From Clostridia bacterium (GTDB lineage Bacteria; Bacillota; Clostridia; Oscillospirales; Acutalibacteraceae): a stretch of 64,000 nt of DNA. The position numbers were made by a program, and so were the translations under genes. The DNA is taken from the NCBI GenBank assembly GCA_017625835.1, contig JAGAKF010000099.1:27695-91694 (forward strand). The letters run 5' to 3'. The notes below the pieces were generated by a model. The model saw only the letters and a program-made list of their open reading frames with translations, made no database searches and had not been told where the DNA came from. This document shows positions 1-9,974 of the stretch, one piece after another. Each line of letters starts with the position of its first letter. Positions within the stretch are counted from its first letter, which is position 1.

Positions 1-1258
1 TGAGAGCAACTGAATATCCGTCCTCAAACGGATAGTTTGTAACAATTTCCGCCGTAATATTTCCGTCTGTCAGCTTCGACGGAGCGATTGCCGTAACAGC
101 AATTCCGTCCTCAGCTTTCATAAACGTACTCATTGCAAACTTAGGCCAACCCTGATTGAAGTTTGCAGTACAGCAACCATAATTCGGTTCAAGTCCGAAG
201 AGATGCGATTCTTCAGAGTTTGTATCAAAGGGTTGCTTGCCCTGCGGAAAAACGGAGCACTGAACCTGATTTGAAAGCTGATCGTACTGGTGAGTCCACA
301 TATCGGGGCTGATTGTTGCGGGTAAAGCATTGAATGCCGCTTTTTCAAGTCTGTCTGCCCAGTAAGGATCGCCCGTTATCGCCGTAAGCCATTCGTAGGA
401 ATACATCGCTTCCGTTACGGAGCAACACTCTGCGCCGTGAATCGGACTTCTGCCGCTTAAACACTCGTCACCCGAAAAATGCTCGCAAGCCATTCCGTGG
501 TCACGAAGCAGAATTGCCATCGATCTTTTCGCAAACACGTTCGGATCTTTGCCCGTAAAACGAGAAAGAAGCGCATATGCTTTTATCATCATACCCATAT
601 TTACAACGTGGTTAAGGAAGCTCCAACGCTCTCGTCTTTCAGCATAGCGCCAATCAGCAAAAAGCTTTTCGTAATCCACACCGTGAATTTCAAGCTTCTG
701 CACAAGGTCGAGCATCCAATCCTCGGGCTGTCTTTCATAAAGCCACGCAAGAGGAACAAGACACTCAAACCACCTTGCCGCCGCCCAATCGAAGAGAATG
801 TTACTTTCAATGTGACGGTCAAGATTTTTCAGCGCCTTATAAATTACGGGTTGAATTTTTTCTTCGTCCTTGGCACAGTCTGCGTAAAGTGCAAGCACCT
901 TGCAGATGAGAAAAACTGCCCACACGTCATATTCATTGCGTTTTTCACGCGGACACGGTGCAATCCACCCGTCATCCTGCTGACGGTCGATTATTGCATC
1001 GATATACTTTTTCGCCCTTGCAATCATTTCTTCATCATCAAGCTGATAAGCAAGAGGAATGAAACCGTCGAGCCAGTAAGGAACTCGTTCCCAGCCCTCG
1101 CAGATACCACCGATCCACGCGCTGTCACGAATATCGGGCCACACTTTGTCGAGGTTGCCCGAAAGGCCTTCCGCCTGAATACGGAGCTGATTTTTAAGCC
1201 AACCTGTCGGCTTTAATTCGTTTGTTGTATACTGTCTGAAAGTTAAAGGTTTTAACAC
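1..1258 (-). CDS. GH127-family glycosidase (beta-L-arabinofuranosidase-like, DUF1680), 3' end beyond the window
   Basis: About 419 codons are visible with no stop; the gene runs off the left edge. Read on the minus strand the protein starts VLKPLTFRQYTTNELKPTGW and continues with the GH127/DUF1680 pattern: WIGGICEGWER-x-PYWLDGF near residue 50, then a helical (alpha/alpha)6 region. The zinc site known for this family (E-x-C plus a Cys-Cys pair, one Cys acting as nucleophile) is visible as GAECCSVTEA and YGCCTANFNQGWPKF. The start is GTG at 1258: AGAGGTG, which overlaps the smc stop codon, lies 7 nt upstream; a GTG at 1267 is part of that Shine-Dalgarno site. No signal peptide, so probably cytosolic. 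Family members release beta-L-arabinofuranose or related sugars; the exact substrate cannot be told. It is the last gene of the smc operon. Confidence 0.85.
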   Translation of the reverse strand, partial: MLKPLTFRQYTTNELKPTGWLKNQLRIQAEGLSGNLDKVWPDIRDSAWIGGICEGWERVPYWLDGFIPLAYQLDDEEMIARAKKYIDAIIDRQQDDGWIAPCPREKRNEYDVWAVFLICKVLALYADCAKDEEKIQPVIYKALKNLDRHIESNILFDWAAARWFECLVPLAWLYERQPEDWMLDLVQKLEIHGVDYEKLFADWRYAERRERWSFLNHVVNMGMMIKAYALLSRFTGKDPNVFAKRSMAILLRDHGMACEHFSGDECLSGRSPIHGAECCSVTEAMYSYEWLTAITGDPYWADRLEKAAFNALPATISPDMWTHQYDQLSNQVQCSVFPQGKQPFDTNSEESHLFGLEPNYGCCTANFNQGWPKFAMSTFMKAEDGIAVTAIAPSKLTDGNITAEIVTNYPFEDGYSVAL

Positions 1259-1270
1259 CTGAATCACCTC

Positions 1271-4200
1271 TTAGGTTATACCAAGCTTCTTTGCCATTTC
1301 GGCTGTCTGGAGTTCGAGCATCTTTGAAACGCCTTCCTCCTGCATTGTGATACCGTAAAGAACGTCTGCTTCTTCCATCGTACCGCGTCTGTGGGTGATG
1401 AGAATGAACTGTGTGTTCTGTGTCATACGGCGTACGTACTGAGCGTAACGGGTAACGTTGACGTCGTCAAGTGCGGCTTCAACCTCATCGAAGATACAGA
1501 ACGGTGACGGAGAAACCTTAAGGATTGAGAAGAGAAGTGCAATCGCTGCAAGTCCCTTTTCACCGCCCGAAAGAAGGTCAATGTTCTGAACATTCTTGCC
1601 CGGGGGCTGAACCTTGATTTCGATGTTACATTCAAGAACATCGTGCTGATTTTCGAGAATAAGCTCGGCTTTACCGCCTCCGAAGAGTTCAACAAAGGTT
1701 TCGCCGAAATAGCTGTTGATTCTTACAAACTGCTCCTTGAACTGTTCCGCCATTCTGCCCGTAAGGTCACCGATAAGACGGTTAAGCTCCTCACGCGAAC
1801 GCTCAATATCATCAAGCTGTTCTTTCATAAATGCATAACGTTCAGAAACTTCTGCATATTCTTCGATCGCTCCGACGTTGACACTGCCGAGGGCACGGAT
1901 CTTGCCCTTGATTTCCTGCAATGTACGGTGAGCTTTCTGGTAGTCATCAATGACAATGTTCATTGCCTCAGCTTCGCTCTTTGTAAGCTGATATTCGTCG
2001 TAAAGCTTGTTGATTGCATCGTCAAGCTGCTTGAGCATTGTTTCCTTACGCTCTTCAAGACGAGCAAGCTCGCCGCTGATTTTCTCACGTTCTGAGTTCT
2101 TTTCACGTTCCTCAGCACGGAGCTTTGCGCTCGCGGCATCGCATTCGGTTCGCTCTTTGATAAGCGCTTCAACGTCGCCCTTGGACTGTGCGCCCATTGA
2201 ACGGAGTTCAGCCGCTTTATTTTCAAGCTCTATGATTTTATTTTCAATTTCTTTGTTTGCTTTTTCGATTACTGCAATCTCTTCGTTAAGGTCGTCGAGC
2301 TTGCCCTCATGGCTTGCCATACGGCGGATAAGAAGATCGACAGCCTCACGGCGAGCCTGGATATCCTTTTCAAAAGCAAGGATTTCAAGATTGATTCTTG
2401 CTTCAAGCTGTGAAAGATTTTCGCGCTTTTCTTCAAGCTGTTCTCTGCCGTGTGTAACAACGTCAAGGTCAGCCTGCAAGGAACCCAACTCCTTGTTGAA
2501 CTCGTCAATTTCGGCCTGTGCCTTTGCTTTGAGCTCCTCAAGGTCGCTGATACGTAGGTTTGCATTCTGCTTTTCACGGCGAAGCTCTTCAAGCGCCGCA
2601 TTTGCAGTGTCGAGCTTACCGTCGATAAGGGAAATTTCACTTTCCTTACGGATAACATCTTCCTGTGTACGCTTAAGGTCAGCCTGAGAAGCATCAAGGT
2701 CCGCCTTGACGAGTGAAAGCTCTTCGCTGAGCTTCTTATACTCTTCCTGGCTTATCTGCTGCTGTTCCGTAAGCTCGGCAACCTGAGCCTTGAGCTTATC
2801 CATTTCGTTGCCTCGGCTAAGGATACCTGCATTGTGTCCGCGCGAACCGCCCGTCATTGAACCGCCTGCGTTAACGACCTGACCGTCAAGAGTAACGATC
2901 TTGAAACGATAGTCGTACTTCTTTGCAATAACGATTGCACTGTCGAGATCTTCTGCGACTGCAGTTCTGCCGAGAAGTGATTTGATAACCTCGGCATACT
3001 TCGGCTCAAAATCAAGAAGCTGATCAGCCATATCAATAAATCCGTAACTGTCGTCAAGACCCTTCTCTGTAAAAGGCTTTGCCTTGATTGCCGTTAACGG
3101 AAGGAATGTTGCACGTCCGCTCTTCTTTTCTTTAAGGAAGTTGATCGCACGTTTTGCATCGTTTTCATTGTCCGTAACAATGTTCTGTATTGCGGCACCG
3201 AGAGCTGTTTCAACAGCAACGGCATATCTGTCGCTTACGTTGATAAGCTGTGACAACGGGCCGTGAATACCGCGGAGCATACCGCCCTTTGCCTCACGGA
3301 CAATCGCCTTAACTGCGCCCGAATAACCTTCCATATTCTTTTCCATATCATCAAGAATACGGATTTTATCTTTTTTCTGAAGAATGTCAAGTCCGCGGGC
3401 ATCAATTTCGCCCTTGAGTTTTTCAGCCTTTTCCTCACGGTTCTGCATACGGAGGCTGTAGCCCGAAACAGCATTCATAATCTGCGTTGCTTCATCGTTG
3501 AGCTTGTCAAGCTCAGCCTGACATTCGTTTTTCTTGCCTTCAAGTTCCGTTATGTAGCCGTTTCTTGTTGAAAGAACACCTTCGATATTGCTTACGCGAC
3601 CCATAATTTCTTCGATTGAAGAGTTTGCTGTTGTTTCTTCAATTCGCTTGTCGGCAATTTTGGTTGTAATTTCCGTAATCTTCTGCGAAAGGTCGGCAAT
3701 TTTATCCGAAAACTCGCTGTTTTCGAGTCTCGCCTGTGCAATATCTGTCGCGGCAAGGTCAAGCTCCTGCTTTTTGGAAGCAATTTCATTGAGCAAATCG
3801 TCAATTTCTTTCTTGGATTCTTCGATTTCATTGCTGAGACCTTTTTCGCTGTCTGCGGCATCCGTCATATCGCGGCGGATACGTTCGATCGTCTGATTGT
3901 TATGAAGAATTGTATTTTTCTCAACAGAAATTTCACCATCGATATGCACTGCCTGCTCTTCGTATGCAGTTGCGTTCTGACGGATATTGTCAATCTGAAC
4001 GGTAATTTCCTGACTTTTTGCAAAGATATTTTCAGTATCCTGCTCGATGACATTGAGTGCGGCTTCGATACCGTCGTACTGTGCCTGAGCTACGGAAAGC
4101 CTATTCTCCTGCTCGCGGAGCTTCGTTTTCGAAGTCTCAATTGTGTTGAGCCAGAGTCCGATTTCAAGCTCCTTTTTCTCAGCAGCAAGAACAAGGAATT

Positions 4201-4843
4201 TCTGTGCCTTTTCGCTCTGCACCTTCAAAGGTCCGACACGGCCTTCAAGCTCTGCAAGAATATCCCTTAAACGGATAAGATTTTCTTCCGCCTGCGCAAG
4301 CTTTCTGTTTGCGTCGTTGCGGCGGTAACGGAAGTGCGAAATTCCTGCCGCCTCTTCAAGCATTTCACGGCGCTGACCCGACTTTGAAGAAATAAGGTCT
4401 GCGATACGTCCCTGGCTGACAAGAGAATAACCGTCACGGCCGAGACCTGTATCCATAAACAGCTCGTGGATATCGCGAAGACGCACAACAGCACCGTTGA
4501 GCATATAATCGCTTTCGCCTGAACGGTAGTAACGGCGGGTTACCGAAACCTCGTCCTTGTCGCAGTTATTGAGCGTTCTGTCTGAGTTATCAAGCTTCAG
4601 GGTAACTTCCGCAAATCCGAGTGCCTTACGGATCTTTGTTCCGCCGAAGATAACGTCTTCCATTTTTGAACCGCGGAGATTTTTCGTTGACTGCTCACCG
4701 AGAACCCAACGTACAGCGTCGGCAATATTACTCTTGCCCGAACCGTTAGGTCCGACAACAGCTGTCATTCCGTGATTAAAATTAAAAACGGTCTTGTCCG
4801 GGAACGATTTGAAGCCCTGCATTTCGAGTGCTTTTAATCTCAT
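1271..4843 (-). CDS. smc: Chromosome segregation ATPase SMC
   Basis: Full-length SMC of 1190 residues, the normal bacterial size. The N-terminal head has Walker A GPNGSGKS at residues 31-38; long coiled coils follow (about 170-500 and 690-1020) around a hinge at about 500-690 with the typical GYSGAVKAIV start and GGSMTGGS end. The C-terminal head has the ABC signature LSGGEKGL at 1091 and Walker B FCIFDE at 1115-1120, then ITHRRGTME. SMC dimers with ScpA/ScpB organise and help separate sister chromosomes. The ATG overlaps the stop of the upstream radical SAM gene (ATGA), so translation is coupled. The gene is intact. Confidence 0.98.
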   Translation of the reverse strand: MRLKALEMQGFKSFPDKTVFNFNHGMTAVVGPNGSGKSNIADAVRWVLGEQSTKNLRGSKMEDVIFGGTKIRKALGFAEVTLKLDNSDRTLNNCDKDEVSVTRRYYRSGESDYMLNGAVVRLRDIHELFMDTGLGRDGYSLVSQGRIADLISSKSGQRREMLEEAAGISHFRYRRNDANRKLAQAEENLIRLRDILAELEGRVGPLKVQSEKAQKFLVLAAEKKELEIGLWLNTIETSKTKLREQENRLSVAQAQYDGIEAALNVIEQDTENIFAKSQEITVQIDNIRQNATAYEEQAVHIDGEISVEKNTILHNNQTIERIRRDMTDAADSEKGLSNEIEESKKEIDDLLNEIASKKQELDLAATDIAQARLENSEFSDKIADLSQKITEITTKIADKRIEETTANSSIEEIMGRVSNIEGVLSTRNGYITELEGKKNECQAELDKLNDEATQIMNAVSGYSLRMQNREEKAEKLKGEIDARGLDILQKKDKIRILDDMEKNMEGYSGAVKAIVREAKGGMLRGIHGPLSQLINVSDRYAVAVETALGAAIQNIVTDNENDAKRAINFLKEKKSGRATFLPLTAIKAKPFTEKGLDDSYGFIDMADQLLDFEPKYAEVIKSLLGRTAVAEDLDSAIVIAKKYDYRFKIVTLDGQVVNAGGSMTGGSRGHNAGILSRGNEMDKLKAQVAELTEQQQISQEEYKKLSEELSLVKADLDASQADLKRTQEDVIRKESEISLIDGKLDTANAALEELRREKQNANLRISDLEELKAKAQAEIDEFNKELGSLQADLDVVTHGREQLEEKRENLSQLEARINLEILAFEKDIQARREAVDLLIRRMASHEGKLDDLNEEIAVIEKANKEIENKIIELENKAAELRSMGAQSKGDVEALIKERTECDAASAKLRAEEREKNSEREKISGELARLEERKETMLKQLDDAINKLYDEYQLTKSEAEAMNIVIDDYQKAHRTLQEIKGKIRALGSVNVGAIEEYAEVSERYAFMKEQLDDIERSREELNRLIGDLTGRMAEQFKEQFVRINSYFGETFVELFGGGKAELILENQHDVLECNIEIKVQPPGKNVQNIDLLSGGEKGLAAIALLFSILKVSPSPFCIFDEVEAALDDVNVTRYAQYVRRMTQNTQFILITHRRGTMEEADVLYGITMQEEGVSKMLELQTAEMAKKLGIT

Positions 4844-5847
4844 AATGTTTCATTCCTTAATATGTAAACTTTGTATTTTTCAATACTTTCATCCACTGTG
4901 ACTTTAGCGTCATATCCGAGCTTTTTAAGTGCCTGAATATTCGCTTTTTTCTGTCCCGTCATCTGCGAAACAGCTTTTGGGTTCACACGGATTTCGATTT
5001 TCCCCTCAGGGATTTTGTTCTGACGGATAAACTCCATCGCTTTTTTCAGGTAAATCTTGCTTTCGCAGATTTCTTTGAACGCAGGATGATAAGCACCTGC
5101 AACGAATTCACCCTCAACGTCGCCGCCTGAATGAAGTCCCGTTCGGATAACTTTTATCTTAGCTTCTTCGAACATTTCAAGCAAGACCGCGCAAAGCTCT
5201 GCGGCACTTTCAACATCCTGGGGCTGATATTCTCCGCTTCGGTAAAGTTCGCAAAGCTGAGTTTTTTCGAGAACAACCGTCGGATAAATACGCACGGTGT
5301 CGGGATGCAGTTCAATTATCTTCCTCGCTGTTTCGATGCTGTCCTCATCAGTTGAGCCGTAAAGCCCCGTCATCATCTGAAGTCCCGTTTCGAAGCCTTC
5401 TTTCTGAAGAAGTTTTGTCGCTTTTGCAACGTCGTCAGCCGTATGACCTCTTCTGTTGAGCATCAGCACGTTGTCGTCGAGGCTCTGCGCGCCGAGTTCA
5501 ACCGCCGTTACACCGTATTTTTTAAGAATACTGCAGATTTCTTCATCCACAGCATCGGGACGGGTAGAAACGCGGATTCCTTTAAATTTTCCGTCTGCAA
5601 CGTGCTTATAAGCAGACTCCAGAAGCGAAACCATTGTTTCTCTGTCGATAGCGGTGAAGCTACCGCCGAAAAAAGCTATTTCTCCGCCTTTGCTGTCGGG
5701 ATTGTTCATTGCAACCTCTACGGCAGAATCAACGTCGGACGGCTTTACCTGAGTTTTATGGCCTGAAATTGCACGCTGATTGCAGAATGAGCATTGGTTC
5801 GGGCAACCCTCATGCGGTACAAACAGCGCAACGTTTATATGCCTCAC
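4840..5847 (-). CDS. Elp3-like radical SAM protein
   Basis: 335 residues. The N-terminus carries the radical SAM 4Fe-4S motif GCPNQCSFCNQRAISG (Cys15, Cys19, Cys22), followed by a TIM-barrel with GGSFTAID and VELGAQSLDD, as in the Elp3/YhcC-type group with a C-terminal radical-SAM_C domain. It lacks the acetyltransferase domain of true Elp3, and the reaction is unknown. The GTG start (5847) overlaps the rnc stop as GTGA and the stop overlaps the smc start, so rnc, this gene and smc are translationally linked. The same neighbour order is common in Clostridia. Family call is firm, function is not. Confidence 0.85.
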   Translation of the reverse strand: MRHINVALFVPHEGCPNQCSFCNQRAISGHKTQVKPSDVDSAVEVAMNNPDSKGGEIAFFGGSFTAIDRETMVSLLESAYKHVADGKFKGIRVSTRPDAVDEEICSILKKYGVTAVELGAQSLDDNVLMLNRRGHTADDVAKATKLLQKEGFETGLQMMTGLYGSTDEDSIETARKIIELHPDTVRIYPTVVLEKTQLCELYRSGEYQPQDVESAAELCAVLLEMFEEAKIKVIRTGLHSGGDVEGEFVAGAYHPAFKEICESKIYLKKAMEFIRQNKIPEGKIEIRVNPKAVSQMTGQKKANIQALKKLGYDAKVTVDESIEKYKVYILRNETL

Positions 5848-6524
5848 AGTCCCATAAGCTCCAAGGCTTCCCTTGCAGCCTCCTGCTCGGCACGCTTCTT
5901 GCTTTTGCCGATTCCCCTGCCGATAACGTTTGAATTAAGATGAACTTCAACTTCAAAACGTTTGTCGTGGTCAGGTCCTGTTTCGCCTGCCAGAACATAT
6001 TCAACAATCTCGCCCGGATTTCGCTGAACGACTTCCTGAAGCATAGTCTTGTAATCCTTGATTGACTGCTGGTGGCGGATCGCTTCTTCGATGTATTTGA
6101 GCACAAACTTTCTTGCCTCTTCCATACCGCCGTCAAGGTAGATCGCAGCAATAATTGCTTCGAAAGCGTCTGCCTGGATTGACGGACGTTCTCTTCCGCC
6201 CGTAAGGATTTCGCCCTTGCCGAGCAAGAGATATCTGCCGAGGTCGAGCTGCTTTGCAAAGCCTGCAAGTGATTTTTCGCAGACAGTTGCCGCTCTGAGC
6301 TTTGTAAGCTCTCCTTCGGGAAGAGTTTTATAATTTTTAAAGAAATTTTCTGCCGTAACAAGTCCTAAAACTGAGTCACCGAGGAATTCAAGTCTCTCGT
6401 TTGACTCGCCTGCAGAATGGTTTTCGTTGACGTAGGATGAATGTGACAGCGCACGCAGAAGCAAAGCTTCATCCTTGAAAGTATATCCGAGCTTATTCTG
6501 CAGATCCTTGATATTCGTTTTCAT
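5844..6524 (-). CDS. rnc: Ribonuclease III
   Basis: 226 residues, the usual length. The RNase III domain shows the signature NERLEFLGDSVL at residues 42-53 with catalytic acidic residues, and a second acidic site in DAFEAIIAAIYLDGG near 115-130. The C-terminal double-stranded RNA-binding domain spans about 155-226 and ends KKRAEQEAAREALELMGL. The enzyme cleaves double-stranded RNA in rRNA and mRNA processing. The ATG lies 3 nt after the trmFO stop; its ribosome site AAAGGAGAGG sits inside the trmFO 3' end. Confidence 0.97.
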   Translation of the reverse strand: MKTNIKDLQNKLGYTFKDEALLLRALSHSSYVNENHSAGESNERLEFLGDSVLGLVTAENFFKNYKTLPEGELTKLRAATVCEKSLAGFAKQLDLGRYLLLGKGEILTGGRERPSIQADAFEAIIAAIYLDGGMEEARKFVLKYIEEAIRHQQSIKDYKTMLQEVVQRNPGEIVEYVLAGETGPDHDKRFEVEVHLNSNVIGRGIGKSKKRAEQEAAREALELMGL

Positions 6525-6527
6525 TGT

Positions 6528-7844
6528 TTACCTCTCCTTTCTACAGAGAGTTGTATTATTTTGGTAATAATCGAGGCTCCTTTGTGCAAGAGCTTCGTAG
6601 CGTAATTTTTTATCTTTTATTATTTCACCGAGGGGAGGAAGTATACCGAAGTTTGCTCCCATCGGCTGGAAATTCGTAACCGTTTCGTTACTGATGTAGT
6701 TTGAAAGTGCACCGAGCATTGTTATGTCGGGAAGCTTGATCGGTTCTTCGTCCTTAAGATACCTTGCCATATTAAGACCTGCAAGAATACCTGCCGCCGC
6801 AGATTCCATGTAGCCCTCAACGCCCGTAATCTGTCCTGCAAAATACAAGCCTTTTCTGCCTCTGAAGGAGAAATCGCTGTTAAGGTGGCGGGGTGAGTCG
6901 ATGAAAGTGTTTCTGTGCATAACGCCGTAGCGGATAAACTCGGCATTTTTAAGGGCAGGAATCAAAGAGAAAACTCTCTTCTGCTCGCCGAACTTGAGAT
7001 TCGTCTGAAATCCTACGAGGTTGTACATTGTTCCGCTTGCATCTTCTCTTCTGAGCTGAAGCACCGCCCACGGTCTATGTCCCGTTCTCGGGTCGCGCAA
7101 TCCGACGGGCTTAAGAGGTCCGAAGCGCATTGTATCCGCTCCGCGCGAAGCCATAACCTCGATCGGCATACAGCCTTCGTAAACTCCCTTTTTCTTATCA
7201 AAAGAATGCAGCTCTGCTGATTCAGCATTGACAAGCTCGTTGTAAAAAGTTTCGTACTCTTCCTTATTCATCGGGCAGTTGAGGTAATCGTCCTCACCGC
7301 CACGGTCATAACGCGACTGAGTGAATGCACAGGTCTTGTCGATGCTTTCATCTGTTACGATTGGTGCCGCCGCATCAAAAAAGCTGAGCGAACCGCCGCA
7401 GAGATTCTTGATATCCTCTGCCAAAGCATCCGAAGCAAGCGGACCTGCGGCAACGATTACGTTACCCTCGGGGATCTGCGTTACTTCCCTACATTCGATT
7501 TTTATAAGCGGATGAGATTTTATTTTTTCCGTAACCATTGCGGAAAATTTGTCTCTGTCAACCGCAAGTGCACCGCCTGCAGGAACACTGCATTTCTTTG
7601 CACATTCAACGCAGACCGAGCCGAGAAGCTCCATTTCCGCTTTAAGCAAACCTGCAGCCGAAGCAAGTCTCTGCGCCTTGAGCGAATTGGAGCAGACGAG
7701 CTCCGCAAGCATATCACTCTTGTGCGCAGGAGAACGTTTTTCAGGCTTCATCTCCGCTATTGTTACCGATATTCCGTTGTTTGCCAGCGCCCATGCTGCT
7801 TCCACGCCTGCAAGACCGCCGCCGATTACAAGAACGTCGCTCAT
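6528..7844 (-). CDS. trmFO: Methylenetetrahydrofolate--tRNA-(uracil-5-)-methyltransferase TrmFO
   Basis: 438 residues from the chosen start. It makes 5-methyluridine at position 54 of tRNA using methylene-THF and FAD. Visible features: the FAD-binding Rossmann motif GGGLAG at residues 8-13, the catalytic-cysteine motif LVCSNSLKA (Cys51), and YEGCMPIEVMASRG carrying the second conserved cysteine. The start is ATG 7844, one base past the topA stop, with AGAGGAAT 7 nt upstream; an in-frame ATG at 7898 would add 18 charged residues translated from inside topA and is unlikely. Part of the topA-trmFO-rnc-smc operon. Confidence 0.97.
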   Translation of the reverse strand: MSDVLVIGGGLAGVEAAWALANNGISVTIAEMKPEKRSPAHKSDMLAELVCSNSLKAQRLASAAGLLKAEMELLGSVCVECAKKCSVPAGGALAVDRDKFSAMVTEKIKSHPLIKIECREVTQIPEGNVIVAAGPLASDALAEDIKNLCGGSLSFFDAAAPIVTDESIDKTCAFTQSRYDRGGEDDYLNCPMNKEEYETFYNELVNAESAELHSFDKKKGVYEGCMPIEVMASRGADTMRFGPLKPVGLRDPRTGHRPWAVLQLRREDASGTMYNLVGFQTNLKFGEQKRVFSLIPALKNAEFIRYGVMHRNTFIDSPRHLNSDFSFRGRKGLYFAGQITGVEGYMESAAAGILAGLNMARYLKDEEPIKLPDITMLGALSNYISNETVTNFQPMGANFGILPPLGEIIKDKKLRYEALAQRSLDYYQNNTTLCRKER

Positions 7845-7845
7845 A

Positions 7846-9960
7846 TTATTCCTCTGCTTTTTTTCTTGATTTTCTTTCTGTCTTCTTTTCGTAGCCACAA
7901 GCTTCGTCGAGGCAGACTGTAAGACCGCCCTTACGCTTGAAAAGTGACTTTCCGCACTGCGGACACTTGTCGTCCGTCGGCTTATCCCATGTCATAAAGT
8001 CACAGTTCGGCCAGCTTCCGCAACCGTAGAAGGTGTAACCCTTCTTGGATTTTTTTTCGATAACTTCACCGCCGCACTTGGGACATTTTGCATTCGTCTG
8101 CAAAACAAGCGGCTTTGCGTTTTTACACTCGGGGTAACCGGGACAAGCAAGGAACTTGCCGAATCTGCCCTTTTTGATTACCATCATCCTTCCGCACTTT
8201 TCGCACGGAATATCTGTCATATCTTCTTCAAGCTGGATTTTAACGTCCTTCATATCTGCCTTTGCCTTCTGCAAAGTGCCGTCAAAATCGTCGTAAAATT
8301 CGTGAAGCATTGCGATGTAATCAAGGTTTCCTTCGCCGACTTCGTCAAGGTTTGTTTCCATTCCTGCAGTAAACTTTGTGTTTACGATCTTCGGAAATTT
8401 ATCCTTGAGAAGGTTTGTGATTGCTTCGCCGAGTTCTGTCGGTACGAGCTGTTTCTGCTGACGCTTGATGTATTCACGTTTTACAATTGTTGAAATAATC
8501 GTAGCGTAAGTACTCGGTCTGCCGATACCATTTTCTTCAAGCGCTTTGATAAGCGAAGCTTCTGTGTATCTTGACGGAGGCTGAGTGAAATGCTGGTTTC
8601 CTGCAAGCTCCTTGAGCTTCAATTTGTCACCCTCATTGAGTTCAGGAAGTTTAGATGCATCCTCGCCTTCCTCGTCTGTGCTTTCTTCGTAGAGAGCTGT
8701 ATAACCGTCAAATTTCACGCTGAAACCTGTTGCATTGAAGAGGCAGTAACCGTCCTTGCCTTCCGTAACAGCCTGAATTTCAGCCTTTACGGTATTGAGC
8801 ACACAGCTTGCCATAAGGCTTGCGATAAAACGCTTCCAGATAAGTGTATAAAGCTTATACTGGTCAGAAGTAAGGCTACCCTTTACTCTGTCGGGAGTAA
8901 GTGCAGGGTTTGTCGGACGGATTGCTTCGTGGCCGTCCTGAGCGTTACTTCTTGATTTATAATATCTCGGCTTTTCGGGGAGATATTTGCTGCCGTATGT
9001 GTCCGTGATGAACGAATTGGCAACAGCTCTTGCTTCCTCAGAAATTCTGAGTGAGTCTGTTCTCATGTATGTTATAAGACCCGTTGTGCCGATTCCTGCA
9101 ACGTCAACACCTTCGTAAAGTTCCTGGGCTGTACGCATTGTACGCTGAGCCTGGAATCCCATACGGCGTGATGCTTCCTGCTGAAGAGTTGAAGTTATGA
9201 ACGGGGGCGCAGGGTTCTTCTTCTTTGTTCCTTTTTTGATTGAAGTTACGCTGTACTTTGCGCCTTCAAGACGTGCAAGGTAAGCGTCTGCCTGCTCTTT
9301 GTTTGTGATCTTCACCTTGCCGTTTTCGTCGCCGACGAATGAAGCAGAAAAGCTCTTTCTGCACGGTGCGATAAACTTTGCATCAAGTGTCCAGTACTCT
9401 TCCGGCACGAACGCACGGATCTCGTTTTCTCTGTCCACAACGAGCTTTACCGCAACGGACTGAACACGTCCTGCGGAAAGACCTCTGCGGATTTTCTGCG
9501 AAATGAACGGACTTAACTTGTAACCTACAAGACGGTCAAGAATACGTCTTGCCTGCTGTGCATTGACAAGGTCCATATCAATCGAACGCGGTGCTTTCAT
9601 TCCGTTTTCGACGCCTGATTTTGTAATTTCGTTAAAAGTGATTCTGTTTGCCGTGTTCATATCAAGCTCAAGCAAAGTTGCAAGATGCCACGAAATTGCC
9701 TCTCCCTCACGGTCAGGGTCAGTTGCGAGAAAAACTTCGTCACTTTCGGCAACCTTTGCCTTAAGCTCCTTGACGAGCTTTTCCTTTCCCTTTATTACGG
9801 AATACTTGGGCGCAAAATCGTTTTTGATATCAACGCTGAGTTTTGCTGCGGGAAGGTCACGGATGTGTCCCATTGATGCGGTAACATCGTAGTCCTTTCC
9901 GAGATATTTTTTAATTGTCTTAACCTTTGTGGGTGACTCCACGATAATAAGCTTTGACAT
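7846..9960 (-). CDS. topA: DNA topoisomerase I
   Basis: 704 residues, type IA topoisomerase that relaxes negative supercoils. The Toprim domain begins MSKLIIVESPTKVKTIKKYL and has DPDREGEAISWH; the active-site tyrosine lies in TGLITYMRTDSLRIS near residue 300. The C-terminus holds three four-cysteine zinc ribbons: CEKCGR...CPGYPEC, CPKCGG...CGSWPNC and CPQCGK...CLDEAC, then a basic tail. dprA ends 14 nt upstream and trmFO begins 1 nt downstream. The dprA-topA-trmFO order is typical of Firmicutes. Confidence 0.98.
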   Translation of the reverse strand: MSKLIIVESPTKVKTIKKYLGKDYDVTASMGHIRDLPAAKLSVDIKNDFAPKYSVIKGKEKLVKELKAKVAESDEVFLATDPDREGEAISWHLATLLELDMNTANRITFNEITKSGVENGMKAPRSIDMDLVNAQQARRILDRLVGYKLSPFISQKIRRGLSAGRVQSVAVKLVVDRENEIRAFVPEEYWTLDAKFIAPCRKSFSASFVGDENGKVKITNKEQADAYLARLEGAKYSVTSIKKGTKKKNPAPPFITSTLQQEASRRMGFQAQRTMRTAQELYEGVDVAGIGTTGLITYMRTDSLRISEEARAVANSFITDTYGSKYLPEKPRYYKSRSNAQDGHEAIRPTNPALTPDRVKGSLTSDQYKLYTLIWKRFIASLMASCVLNTVKAEIQAVTEGKDGYCLFNATGFSVKFDGYTALYEESTDEEGEDASKLPELNEGDKLKLKELAGNQHFTQPPSRYTEASLIKALEENGIGRPSTYATIISTIVKREYIKRQQKQLVPTELGEAITNLLKDKFPKIVNTKFTAGMETNLDEVGEGNLDYIAMLHEFYDDFDGTLQKAKADMKDVKIQLEEDMTDIPCEKCGRMMVIKKGRFGKFLACPGYPECKNAKPLVLQTNAKCPKCGGEVIEKKSKKGYTFYGCGSWPNCDFMTWDKPTDDKCPQCGKSLFKRKGGLTVCLDEACGYEKKTERKSRKKAEE

Positions 9961-9974
9961 ATTGATCTATCATC

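Noticed and set aside
479-1216. 245-codon plus-strand frame at the left edge
   Set aside because: Antisense to the GH127 gene, whose motifs are clear on the minus strand.
1643-2687. Long plus-strand open frames opposite smc
   Set aside because: They are Ser/Phe/Leu-rich mirror frames of the coiled-coil codons, without ribosome sites; the smc frame is intact and family-typical.
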